Source of the DNA: Styela clava | Taxonomy: Eukaryota > Chordata > Ascidiacea > Stolidobranchia > Styelidae | DNA: 64,000 nt | Reading direction: 5' to 3' | Assembly: GCF_964204865.1 (NCBI RefSeq) | Contig: NC_135254.1 | Coordinates: forward strand, 16,001,001 to 16,065,000 | Shown: piece after piece, positions 36,401 through 47,639 of the stretch | How positions within the stretch are numbered: position 1 is the stretch's first letter | Layout of the letters: each line of letters opens with the position of its first letter | Notes under the pieces: generated by a model | What the model was told of the DNA's origin: nothing | Databases searched by the model: none | Seen by the model: the letters and a program-made list of their open reading frames with translations, nothing else | Program-made: the position numbers and the translations under genes

Positions 36401-39129
36401 ACAATAGAAAATCTAGCCTGATAATAGTATATTTATCTCCGAATATATATCAAAGAGTTTTGTACGATTAAGCTAAGCACTTATTAATTTCTCTATTACG
36501 ACAAAAGCCAACTCAGAGCTGAGACTTTTCGAATACCTAATAATGATTTCATAATCGAATCGAATCTTTTTTCCGAATCGAATCGAATCTCAAATACTTG
36601 GAAGTCATGTAACTATATGTGACTTTTGTATTGTAATGGGAGCTTCAGACATATAAATTAATGAAAAAATCGAACCCATCACTTAAACAGTTCGCTGAGT
36701 GTTCACAATAATAAAAACATGTAAAATAATAATACAATAAAAAAAAATAAACATGTTTCATCAATACCTCGGAAGAAAAGTATCCTATATATATGTCACA
36801 ATTGCATTTTGAAAATGTAGCTCCAATAAAAAAAAAATCAAGGAATTCACCTCTGCCTTTGACGAACAAAAAAAGATGGCTGCGATTCAAAAGTTATGTC
36901 TGAACCGATTCGAATAAGTTACTATTCGATTCAAAATGCCAAGCCCTATTCAAAAGCACTCAAGGTTATGTGGCGCCCAAGAAACGAAATGATAATGTTC
37001 AGCGTATTAGTCTCGTTTTATCATTACCTGGATCTAGAACTCGAGTTAGTAATTGCCCACAATACTAATATAGACATTAAACCAACGGAAAACTGTTACT
37101 ATAGAAACAGTAGATTTGATCGAACATTTACCCTTTTGTTGGAGTATTTATACCATCTTCGGATAAAACTTTCAAATAATCAGTACATATTTGACCTGCA
37201 TTGTATTGGGACAATTGATCTCCCAGTATCCGTTTGTGTTCCTGAAGAGTGAAAATTTATTATACAGTACAATTAAACAAGAGAGCTATGCTCAAATATA
37301 TGGGCACGTAGAGTCACATAATTTTGATGACGTCATAGCGAGAAAAAAAAAAGTAAAAGCCTTCTAGAGAAAATTTTTATCTCTAACCACTTAAAATTTC
37401 AAAGCAATTGGTTCAGTATACGAAGAGAAAGGCGATTTCTTCAAAACGTGTTGACGGAGACAAATAATAACAATAACAACAAAATTTTGAAACGATCGTT
37501 ATGTCCACTACGTGTCCAAAAAATATTAGATGGTATTGACTATTGAATAACTTAAACCTTGGTATGATGATGAAACTCAAGGGTCAATTTCAAAAACTCA
37601 CTATATACATACAAGTAAAATAAAATAATTAAATAAAATATTCTTTGATAATATTTCGTTATGCACCCACCTGTTCCTCGCAGTCAAAATATAGACTGTA
37701 AATTTGGTCAAGTGTTTGTCGAGTATTGTAATTCATATTTTTTCTTGTGACGTCATCGTCTCTCTTATTTGAAATTTCCTGCAAATATTCACGCACAGAA
37801 TCCATGGCATCTAATAAAAAAGTTTTCAAAAAGGACATCCATAAGGTCCTGGTTTTGCGATGAAAAAATCTACATTGCAAAACGCCCAAAAATAATGAAT
37901 CGCGCCAAAGAAAATTTTAATGCAATAAGACAAGTATATTTTGCTAATTTGAAGAACATAAATAAGTGAGGTTAACAAAAATATAAAATATGGTACGAAG
38001 GAATCGCTGAAAAATACTCTTGTCGATATTAAACTTTTGATGAAAAAATGATACAATTTTACCTGCCAACTCTGGATGTTCTAACAGTATATTCTCTCTC
38101 GCTTCCTCCTTTTCTTTCTTTTTTAAAGCAGCCATATTTTTAGCCGACATTACAACCGCCGAAAGAGTAGGTCCATTTTCATTCACTGACACAAAAAAAA
38201 ATATTGGAATTTTTTTGGCGTTTATCATTTATACTAAATTGACTTAGTTTTCAAGATGAAAAATTTTAACGATCACACCAAGAACAATCAACTACCTGCG
38301 GTAAGATAGTGCCGAGAACCAACCGAGAACTTACATTCCCAATCCCACATATGAGCCACTGAGTTGGATAACACCGCAGTATTTCCTGTTTTTATTACAA
38401 GTTCGTTGACGTGTTGGAGATGTCAAATAAGTTTTATATTGGTGTATGTCAGGGTGGACAACCTGCTTTCGACCGCGATCGACTAAAATCGTCAAAATAG
38501 CTTGCGATCGTCTGATTGATGATTGAGTAATCAGGCAATAATCGAGTATAATGATATAATGAGTGAATACTGGATATGACAGAAAAGACACAGAATGAGG
38601 AGCTGGTGTGTGAAGCTGAAAGCGTAGTCGTCTAGCTTGCAGATCTGGAAATTATGCAGTAGTAGCATAAATGAGTTGTCCATTGAACGCTATAGGGCAT
38701 CAATTTTTTTTTTTAATTTACTCCTGAGTGCAGTCTGATACAAAATACAGACCAAGTAATAAAAGAGGTAAAGTAGTCTTAAAGTGGAGATGCAACGTAT
38801 CTGTACCTATCTTTTATATATAAAATAAAAATAGAGTGAGCTAAATGCTCATATCCATTAGCATTATTCCAAGATACAGGTGAAGCATACTACATACCAC
38901 ATCGTTTGTCAGCCCCAACGCGGTTACCCTGAGCTGAGCGATGTTTAGGTTATGTCTTACTAAAAGATAGATTTCATTTAAACTCACGTTTGCTCGTTGC
39001 TGTTGCGCCTGTTGAATTATATTCTTCTCGTTTTGTATAATAGGGAACCTGTGCGTCAGACGTATTGCCATCTTCTGAGTATCCGATGACTGGTCTTGTT
39101 TGTTGTGATTTGCTCACCCCCGATCCCAT
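30436..39129 (-). CDS. ARM-TIR-SAM protein, paralogue B (cleanest model)
   Basis: Sixteen exons join in frame to 690 residues: 39129-38988, 38185-38063, 37810-37671, 37241-37132, 36398-36248, 35991-35854, 35582-35484, 35055-34896, 34547-34418, 34341-34253, 33896-33760, 33478-33404, 33191-33026, 32171-32059, 31162-31026, 30598-30436 (TAG). The start MGSGVSKSQ is an N-myristoylation-type signal. A Lys/Glu-rich helix (residues about 55-88) is followed by armadillo-type repeats to about 420 (HKYEGFSAHEIVSGIMHLAS, KTVWVLSF, GALWVL). The TIR domain is about 457-590 with GHVMISYQW, BB loop DVESMGGSTLQ and Glu527 in SPNCRTEGEYA. A SAM-like domain covers about 619-690 (NWTKEDVLNWATKNQI; LNGESIVFL). 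SARM1 is known to be ARM-SAM-SAM-TIR, an NAD hydrolase; here the SAM follows the TIR. Role as a membrane-anchored TIR sensor or NADase is inferred from the domains. Confidence 0.88.
38450..38530. mobile_element. Fragment of the CGCGATCGAC hAT MITE
   Basis: CAGGGTGGACAACCTGCTTTCG and CGCGATCGACTAAAATC match the left end of the element at 23814. The right end is absent. It is in intron 1 of gene B. Confidence 0.6.
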
Positions 39130-41227
39130 ATTGTACAATTTAGATATTAGTTAGATAAGTATGCTTTCATATTTGCAAACTAATAATAGAACAATGAAAA
39201 TGATTTATTCGGGCAGTGATGATCATTAGATATAGTTGTAAGTGGGATAGGGGCTTTTCTCGTTGTACTCGGAACGAGTTGAGTTTTAATTTGAAATCGG
39301 CCAACAAGCAATTTATTTTCGTATCAGGGAGAAGTTTTTGGAATCACAGTCTGTTAAACAAGTTTGACTACAGTATATTTTTTGTAACTCCACATTTTAT
39401 ACCGTTCCAAGGTAACAAATAAATTCGATCTTCTCAGAGAGTCACACCGGTTGCAACTCTTGGGATGATAATCTGGTTTGAAATTTTATGGCTCAATGCA
39501 AAGCCCGGCGCTCGGGTCTACGGTAAAATGATTTAGCAATTAAACACATCGAAATAATCCACAGAAGACATTTTAAAACCAGCAAGTTGTGAAATAAGTA
39601 TGTCTGGGGATTAAAAATGTTTAATTGATTGAGCTACCTTGTAGTAAATTTACCTCGATATTTTAAAGAAGAGCCTCACGGCATCTTGAATTTAACTAAG
39701 CCAACAACTATGTTTTAAATGAAAAGAGTTGGTATTATATGAAATCAGGACACATGTACATAGTTTTTTCCTGCATAATAATAAGGCCTGACGCGTCATT
39801 CACTTACATGAATAAATAAACCTGATTCAATTTGACTATCCGTTTTGCACACTGTCTCCATTTTTTTCTATGATTAAGTCACAATCAACAAAGCTATCTT
39901 TTTGACAAAAAAAGACAAACGTTGTTTGGCGCAAGTAAATGCCTCTAGGGACAGAAGTGAACTGTGTAGTACCTGAAGATAGCAAACCATATATTCAGAA
40001 ACCAGCCTTTTCATTGTCGAGGTCCAGATATTGTAGGCTACCGAGAAAGCTGGCTTTTATATGGGCAAATATCCAAATGATGAAGTATGGCCCGTGAGAA
40101 ATACGTTTGTCGTATGCTTGGTCAAACAAGGCATATCATTTCATATAAATTAATATTTTATATAAACTTTACTCCTGATCCACAACACAAAAGCAATGTA
40201 AATCCCATAAAAAGCGCCTTCGTCCATCGCAACCTAGGTTAGTTGTTTACCGCACTACCACAACAAATGATCGCTGGAGTTATGCCTGTCTACTTAGACC
40301 TATTGTCTGAGGTAATCCCAATAATTTTAGCAATTGGGACTTTTTGGCCCATTCTGTTATGGTATTTCTACGAGATAAAAACGCTATCAGATTCATAGCA
40401 ACTCGTCTGTAGTTATTCCTAAGAATATATTAGTTTTAAACTTTTCCACATGAGTTGGTGCTACTTTCTTTTTCTCAGTGCTACTCTGTTTTTTTTATCT
40501 GACAAATGTATACAGCAGAAAGATCAATAATTTTTTAAACAAAAATCGTGGATTGTTCCTCTGCCAATACAAAAGATTTCAAACATGAATCATCGTCGTG
40601 TTCCTGTTTATACATGTGGTATTAATCCCTTTGAATCCCCGCCAAAGCATAGATTGTAAACACTTCGGTGTAAATTCTATTTCTAGAATTATTTGATATT
40701 TAAAAAATATACTTCAAATACCCTCTCGTTGTAGAAATCTTTCAGAATATTTGCACCGATCCAAATATTTTGAAAAATATTTTAACAAAACCAATTCCTA
40801 GTACGATTGACATAGATGGCAGGAATCGTTCCTTCGGATTAAAGCTCCCTCAAGTGTTTACCTCGTAACCAATGGCAACCACAAATACCCTTTGTTAATG
40901 GACAGTTTCCATTAGGTCAGCCTAGCGTTTTGCAAAATTAGCTGTTATGGGGCATCCTTGAACAATTATTTAATGAGTTCAAACTTATGGATTAAGTATC
41001 AAAAATAAGACACTTTTTAACGGAATCTCGAAATTTTAGATTTTTGTTTCTGTTAATTTAAGTAATATTTACGTTGTATCTTCAAAAAAGAATTCAAGTT
41101 TAGTGATTATGAAAATCGTCCTTACACTTATAAAGTTGCAGTTTAAATGGTAAAAAGTCACATAGAAGTTGGAAGGTTGCGTGCCGATATCGGTGTCGAG
41201 TTCTACCTTTCCCGTGCCTCGACAACA
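39130..41227. other. Intergenic, no recognised gene
   Basis: Upstream of gene B. Short open frames only, none with splice-consistent continuation or recognisable motifs. The promoter of gene B presumably lies at the left end but no clear element was identified. Confidence 0.5.
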
Positions 41228-41434
41228 TTATTCTAGAGAGAATCTGCACACACTGTTCCTACACAAAATTCAAATGTAGATATTATATATTTTATTTTGG
41301 CAATCCATGTGTTAACATCCGCCACACGTGTGTGTATATCTTTTGACGAACCGAGAATTTACCTCCAACATCGCCTTATGCCAAAGTGCTGAAAAAAATG
41401 AAAAGATTAAACTTGCGTTTTTAAATCTGTCTTG

Positions 41435-41468
<34 letters not shown>

Positions 41469-42317
41469 TATATATATCGTGTTTCCCCGAAATAAGACCT
41501 AGTCTGAATATAAAACCCATCCTCCTATCCAAAATTTAAAAATGATTTTAATATAGGCCCTCCCCTAAAAATAAGACCTAGTTTATAGGGGCCGTTTTCA
41601 AATAAAAACTGTTATTTATAAGTAAATGGATATCGGTTTAATTATTTTGTATGTTTGAAAATCTTGCAATTCTCTACATTTTAATTTTGTTTCTGATAAA
41701 TGAAAATAAATACATCCCCCCAAAATAAGCCCTAGTGGTATTTTTCGAAAGAAAATTGAAAAACAGGGAAACACGGTATGTTGCCAATCCAAGGTACGAT
41801 TTTGCGATATTTGAATATTTTCCAGAAGCATTCGGTTATTAACTTACTGTTTCATCGGTAACAGAACAATAAAATTTGTTTGTTCTTTCATCCAAACAGC
41901 ATTTCACTGAACAACTTCCACCGTTAGCAGGACAACCTGCGCGTGCAAACGACGATTGAACTCTGAAAAGAAACGTTTATAACTTATTGATACTCATTTA
42001 CAAGTGCATAAGTGCTTATAAACTACCAGTACAACCAACTATCCTAACAAAAGGTATAAATAATCGTGGTATAACATTACAGAAACAATCGTGAATTTTA
42101 ATTTGGCTGGAACTGAGTTGAGGGAATATTCAGATTTTTATAACCTAGTATAACATGGGTTCTCAAACACCAGAACGGCAATAAAAACAATATGATGACA
42201 ATGAAAACAATGGCCAAGCTCAAAAAGTACAAAATCAACAAATTGATCAAGAAAGAAAACATCAGGTTCCATACGTACGCGAATGAATACAAATAAAATA
42301 AAGCTTAGCTTTCTCAT
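41228..42317 (-). CDS. Secreted six-cysteine knottin-like peptide (candidate)
   Basis: Four small exons: 42317-42275, 41960-41848, 41388-41363, 41243-41228 (TAA), joining in frame to 65 residues. Residues 1-22 form a signal peptide (start MRKLSFILFVFIR, cleavage expected after FARA). The mature peptide has the pattern C-x6-C-x3-C-C-x9-C-x12-C, the C-C-CC-C-C order of inhibitor-cystine-knot folds, found in ion-channel ligands, protease inhibitors and antimicrobial peptides. The main exon is well supported: clean splice signals and five of the six cysteines. Exon 1 needs the second of two overlapping donors to keep phase. Exons 3 (26 bp) and 4 (16 bp) are short and less certain, although exon 3 supplies the sixth cysteine. 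Intron 2 holds a (CA)n tract and a MITE. Function cannot be assigned. Confidence 0.5.
41437..41465. repeat. (CA)n microsatellite
   Basis: About 14 CA dinucleotides in intron 2 of the six-cysteine peptide gene. Confidence 0.95.
41478..41775. mobile_element. MITE with CGTGTTTCCCCGAAA terminus
   Basis: About 300 bp with inverted ends CGTGTTTCCCC and GGGAAACACG, and AATAAGACCTAG / AATAAGCCCTAG motifs repeated inside. It is flanked by TA-rich sequence. No coding capacity. Lies in intron 2 of the six-cysteine peptide gene. Confidence 0.7.
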
Positions 42318-42394
42318 CTCTGAATATAAAAGGTTTTTAGCTTACCTATAAATATATGAAAATTTTCACGTTATTTAAGATTTAACTCAATTTT

Positions 42395-42617
42395 GTACTC
42401 CCAAGGTATGTGAACCGAGCTGGCGGACATCGGGACGTAGTATGTGTACCAGGATAGGGTTAGGCCATCATTTCAGGTACAAATACTACGGTTAGTCCCC
42501 GAACTCGTAATCGAACTAAAATGAAGAAAATTGGAATAAAATTATGGCCTAAGTCTAACCTGGTACACATACTACGTTCCGGTGTCCGCCATCTTGGTTC
42601 ACATATTTCGGGAGTAC
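42395..42617. mobile_element. Palindromic 220-bp MITE, copy 1
   Basis: GTACTCCC at the left mirrors GGGAGTAC at the right; further in, CGTAGTATGTGTACCAGG mirrors CCTGGTACACATACTACG. The inverted arms are about 70-80 bp and cover much of the element. A second copy lies at 61349-61565. Confidence 0.85.
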
Positions 42618-42619
42618 CC

Positions 42620-43876
42620 CAATTTTTTCCTAAAAGTCTCATTTTGTTTTGCTTTCCCAAGATCGCGACTGTCTGCTTTGTAATACCACGGGCCCTCTGA
42701 CTTGAAAGCGTCTTATGTTTCCATTCAGTTAAAGCCTTTCGTAACAAAAACTGTAGAATTATATTTCAATTTTGGTTCCTACTCCCACTATAATAACATA
42801 AAGATAGCCAAAGTATATTCGTTTACATCAAGGTTATTTTTCGAAGTTTCCTGTATAGAGCTATAATCGTGAAATAGATTGGTAAACATTTCTATCCGCC
42901 GTTGGAGAGAAATATATCGGCTTTTCACATAAACAAATGGAGTATATATTGTGAAGTTTACGCTTTCAACCTTGCCTTCTTGCTCACGTTTGGTTCAGTC
43001 TACGTGCATTTTGTAAATACTCATAAATATGGGAGTTTATCCTGGCAAATTTTAAAAATTTTTAATGCACATGCTATTTCTGAACGCCGTTTCACGAATA
43101 TTTGTATAATTATTATCCGTTTCGTATAAAAAGTCTATGCATTTTTTGCTGGTGCAGTCACTAAACAAATAAGAGAAAATTGAGATAGGAACCACGAAAG
43201 TGAATATTTGAGAATATTTCAGCGTATCGAAACCAATCTATTTTACTTTTTTCAAAGCTATTACAATTATCTATATAATTTAATAATTTAACTCGCTGAG
43301 CTGATGTATATTTCGGAAATATCGCCTAATATATAGCGCTGTGGCTTGGCCAATTATAAAACTGAAAATAATAATTTGGCATGAGATGTCATAAAGAATA
43401 AAATGACATTTTCTTGTTGCATACAACTTTTTCATAGTCGACAGAATATTTGCCAACATTTTTGTAAAGCATGCGAAAGAGAAAAATAGGAGTCAAGGTG
43501 TGATGTGATCTTCGGTGGTTCCATATTTGGCACATTTTCGATTCATTACTAGTTCTCAATAAGCAAACACCCGAATTTATTTTGTAAATATCATCAAATT
43601 TTTACAATTATTCAAAGTTATTTTACCGAATTTCATATTTGTTTATAACGTTATTTAATTCATTTCCTATAATGGCATAACCGGCAATTAACGATAGCTA
43701 TTAAGACATCGATCCAGTTATCTCGCTCTGCATTAACAACCGATTAAGAAGACACGCCCATTTTAATGCGTTCCACGCGACCCTTCTATTGAAACACTCA
43801 AACTGTGTTTTCTTGAATCTGTCGCTGAGTAGGAAAGGTTTGAAATAGAACTATAGTGTGAGCTTTGCAGATTGAA
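42620..43876. other. Intergenic, no recognised gene
   Basis: Between the divergent six-cysteine peptide gene (minus) and the galaxin/TSR/Ly6 gene (plus). An open frame at 42902-43129 has no recognisable motif or splice context and is taken as chance. Confidence 0.45.
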
Positions 43877-46109
43877 ATGAATACTTCTGTTTTTATTGCA
43901 TCGTGGATTTATTTTGTTATCATAAATTTCGGATGTATTTCGGGAGGGCCACTCGCGTGCTTGAAAAGAGGTAAGCATAGTAAAGGTTAAGTACCATTGA
44001 CTATTTTTACTGTATATATAGATGAGGAAAAAATCGAATGTGAGCTTTTTAGTCTGGTGTTTATCGTTTTGCGCAACTGTTGTTGTTAGTTTTGTTGAGA
44101 TATTTGTGCTAGGGGTTGCTGTGAAAAAATCGCTTCCATCGATGTTAAATTTCTAGTACAAGAAGCTATCAACTTTTACAATTTTTCCTATGCTCCACGA
44201 AGCCTAATTTTTTATCCAAAAAATATTTCAATTCATCGGAACACTGTTCTGACTTTTTTGTTTATATATTCAAGAGTTTGTGTCTTGCTTTTTAGTACAA
44301 AGTAACGAAAAACGAAACCACGTCATGAAAAAAATGAGGCCAGACTATGTTCAAATGCGTCGATGTTGTGGAAGAAAACCGTATCATGCAAATACTGAAC
44401 AGTGTTGCAGAAATAATCAAACGAAGTTAATTTGCGAAGGTATTCATCTTAACTTAAATATGCCTAAAAAATATTGGTTGTAGTGCCTTGATGGTAAGCG
44501 CCATTGCTAAACGCTATATATATATAATCAAATCTTTACCACTCGCTTTTATCTGTCGACGCATAATATATGAGATTAAAGTAGCTACGGCTATGCTAAC
44601 TTCCATCTGTATTGAAGTTTTGCAATACAAAGTCGAGTAATTAAAGATTCGATTCAATACAAAAAAGAATAACTTTAATTACACTATTGCTTATCTATTT
44701 ATAACTACCATTAATGGCTGAACAACAGAATGAGAAAATTATGTAATTAGTCTATTTAAAACAATGTTAACAGAGTGGGCAGAATGGATGTCATGGAGCT
44801 CATGCTCTGTGACTTGTGGAAGTGGAACACGAAGTCGATATCGAGAATGTATTAACGGGGAAGGCTGTGATGATCATGCTGAAGAAATAGTGTCATGTGA
44901 CACCACTCCGTGTAAGCTTAAGTATATTTGTCATACTTGAAAATATTGTAGACTTAAGCACGCATATTGCTTCGGTTCGGCAAACTTCGGTTATTAAACT
45001 CGAATATGCGGAAATCCTATTTCTTTGTTTTATATAACTCATTTACGCTTCTCTGGATTCACCGTGTAGCAAATTGAGGAAAATAATTGAGCAAAACATT
45101 GTACTAAAATTTTGTCTTTTTCAGGCCGGTCACAATGTCAAAGATGCCCGACTTCAAATTCGAATGCTGATTGTAACAATCTCAATAATATGTGTAGAAC
45201 AGAAGAAGGTGAGGGTTGCCAGAGTCTTGTCAGAAAGGAAAACAACTTTTATTTTGTAGAGAAAAGATGTAAACAATTGAAGGTAATAGTTTATAATTTT
45301 CTGACGAAAATATACATGCAAAGAAAATATAATTTGAGCATCAAAAATATCAATGCAACCCGAGATTTTGTTCATTTTAAATCAATTGTATAGACAATTC
45401 AAAGTATAAACCTTTTGCTAACTGCGTAAAATGTATTTCCTTCAACGATAAATGATTTATGGACATATATATATATTATACCTGAATGGCGAATGATAAT
45501 TAAGACAATAACCGTGAATTTTTTTTTATTTGCCTCAAGGCATGCTTAATCGAAGGGCGGACCCTTGCGAAACAAAATTCGTGTAATTCAATTGGAAACA
45601 ATTCGATGTGCATGTACTGCTGTTCCGGAGAATTGTGCAACAAAAATGAAACGACTGAAATACCGTCATGGTACAAAGATTCGTGGCAGGATTGGATATA
45701 CAAACTGGATCACTATGCCACGTGGTTAAAACAAACCAAGCGTTCAACAGTTCATCTTGCCGACGAAGAATTTTATCACTCCTTTAGAAGTGAATCAAAT
45801 GTGCCGCTCCTTCTAAGGAATATACCCAATGTTCCTGTTAGATATAGCGAATTCCAGTGGCGTTTTTACGGCAGAGGCATCAATATTGAGTCAGAATGGT
45901 ACCGTCAAAGCTGGAAACCTGATATAAATGAAGTTTTTATTTCTTCGATTGTCGAAGCTACGGAGATTGACCAATCAGATCCCCGTAAAAAAGCTACGGT
46001 AGCGAGAACGATGAAAAATTTTATCACGACTCTAGCACGACATCTACCGTCCGGATTCGAGATACCAAGGAAGTTTTGGAACAAATGGACATCGTTGAAA
46101 GATCGTTGA
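43877..46109 (+). CDS. Secreted galaxin-motif + TSR + three-finger (Ly6/uPAR) protein
   Basis: Five exons join in frame to 367 residues: 43877-43970, 44296-44439, 44774-44911, 45125-45282, 45540-46109 (TGA). The first three introns are phase 1. Exon 1 is a signal peptide (MNTSVFIASWIYFVIINFGC). Exon 2 carries a galaxin-like motif, CCGRKPYHANTEQCC. Exon 3 is one thrombospondin type 1 repeat with the WAEWMSWSSCSVTCGSGTRS core and SCDTTPC end. Exons 4-5 start form a Ly6/uPAR three-finger domain (about residues 125-211), with the opening CRSQCQRC and the diagnostic MYCCSGELCN end. The last 155 residues have no cysteines, no membrane anchor and no recognised domain; aromatic- and charge-rich. TSRs bind matrix or glycans and Ly6 domains bind protein partners. 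The combination suggests an extracellular matrix, barrier or immune protein; that role is inferred. Confidence 0.82.
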
Positions 46110-46482
46110 TAATTTCAGAGATGCGGATTGAGTGCGACATTTGAAGGGAAGCTTCAAATTTCCATTCTTATTTTGTAAATGTTAAAAGTTCAAAAAATGA
46201 AGAATTATTCATCACACAGTTCTTCGTTTTCCGTTGTCACAGTTTTGGAACTACAAAGTATTCATACCATAGTGGTAGAAATAACAAGTTGGTCCCAGTT
46301 ATACCTCAACGAGCCCAAAATTCCGCCTAATGGCTTTCACCTACATAGTTCGCATTATACTTTATATAATATTGATGTATCTATTACCATTAAATTGGAT
46401 TATACATTAATCAAGTACACCAGTCAATAACGTGCGTTTATCACAATATGTGATTTTGTATTTTACTGTATTGTGAATATTT

Positions 46483-46488
46483 AATAAA
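46483..46488 (+). terminator. Polyadenylation signal of the galaxin/TSR/Ly6 gene
   Basis: AATAAA about 375 bp after the stop at 46109, the first clear copy on the plus strand. Confidence 0.4.
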
Positions 46489-46539
46489 TTAACGAAAATT
46501 AATTGCTGAATCTTATTACTTATCGATCTTGATCGGTAA

Positions 46540-46800
46540 GTATGTTGATAGATATTTGTATGTCTGTTTGTATGTATGTCTGTGTGTTAGATGCACGCGA
46601 TATCTCACGAAAGCGAGGTTCAATCTGCTCCAAATTTTGCATGAGCATTCATCTTAGCTCGGGTCAGGAGCCTATTGATTTTGGATGGATGATGTCGTAT
46701 AATTAGCGAGTTCTTAATTAATTAGTCATGGGACACACGGTGTCACTATGGAGTAAGCCCACTGTTTTGGGGGATCCCCTAACCTTCGATCGATAAGTCT
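46540..46800. repeat. Candidate dispersed repeat
   Basis: A TATGTCTGT-rich tract followed by a compositionally distinct block (GCACGCGATATCTCACGAAA) unlike its AT-rich surroundings. No open frame. Only one copy lies in the window, so the repeat status is inferred from composition and layout. Confidence 0.35.
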
Positions 46801-47112
46801 TTGGTTTCCAACCGAATTCTAGTTTCATGGTTGTAACATATTTAATGCGTTACGATATGTTCATCGCAATGTGGAAGACATGTGTCATTCGCGGTTGTTG
46901 ATATCTAACAATATTGAAATCAAATGAATTATATCCCTGTCTCTTGAAACACTGTAACTATTTGAATGCTACGTTATTATGATATTTTCCGAGTAATGGT
47001 AACAGGTTTTGTTTGAGATGTCCCGTTTTAATTCAGTCCTGGTTCGAGTAATTTATAAATCATGTCTCATGTATAGGTAGACTTCTTCTTAAATATATAA
47101 AATAGACATATT

Positions 47113-47639
47113 TTAATCGTTCTCCCAATTTGGGGAAAATAAACCATACATAATAAACATACAACTTCCATCGAAAGTCGTAGATTCTGAGGGAAATACC
47201 ACCAAGCCAGTAGTTATATTGTCGTGTCCTGGAACACGTCCAGGTAGCAATTTGTAACATACTCGGATACGTAAAACAACAGATTTGTATTTTAAATTTG
47301 TTTTATTTCGTCCATTCTAATAAATCGATAAATCAGGAGAAGCGGTTGTCTACCTGCTTTGCAAACACCGCTATCTGGATCGAATGACGTCATCTCTCGC
47401 ATCGCAGCAACACAATACTCGGAAGTATGTTGTGCGGTGACGTAATTGGAAATTCGTCCAAGTAATTCGATGAATAAAAAGTCATTTCGAATACCATGAT
47501 ATACCAGTGTTTTTAGATAGACATGGATACCCAACCAACGTGCAGTGTTTGTTAAAACAGTATAGAATGTTGATATTATATTGTACTTGTCGAGTATCAG
47601 GTCTTTGGAAATTGCATCACTCGGGTATGATGCATCAAA
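47113..47639 (-). CDS. Unrecognised gene, two candidate 3' exons
   Basis: Candidate exons 47639-47354 and 47261-47113 (TAA) join in phase across a 92-bp intron (donor GCAG|GTAGAC, acceptor CCGAG). The first encodes about 95 residues from FDASYPSDAISKDLILDKYN through NTARWLGIHVYLKTLVYHGI; the second adds about 48, including LLPGRVPGHDNITTGLVVFP. The frame is open well beyond any ATG, as expected for an internal exon, and composition looks coding. No domain was recognised. An RWLGI resemblance to ABC transporters is too short to use. The 5' exons should lie above 47.64 kb on the minus strand; the open frames at 51.6-53.1 kb are possible but unproven partners. Confidence 0.4.

Noticed and set aside
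47354..47639. ABC-transporter-like RWLGI motif
   Set aside because: Five residues without the surrounding helices or nucleotide-binding motifs are not enough for a family call.
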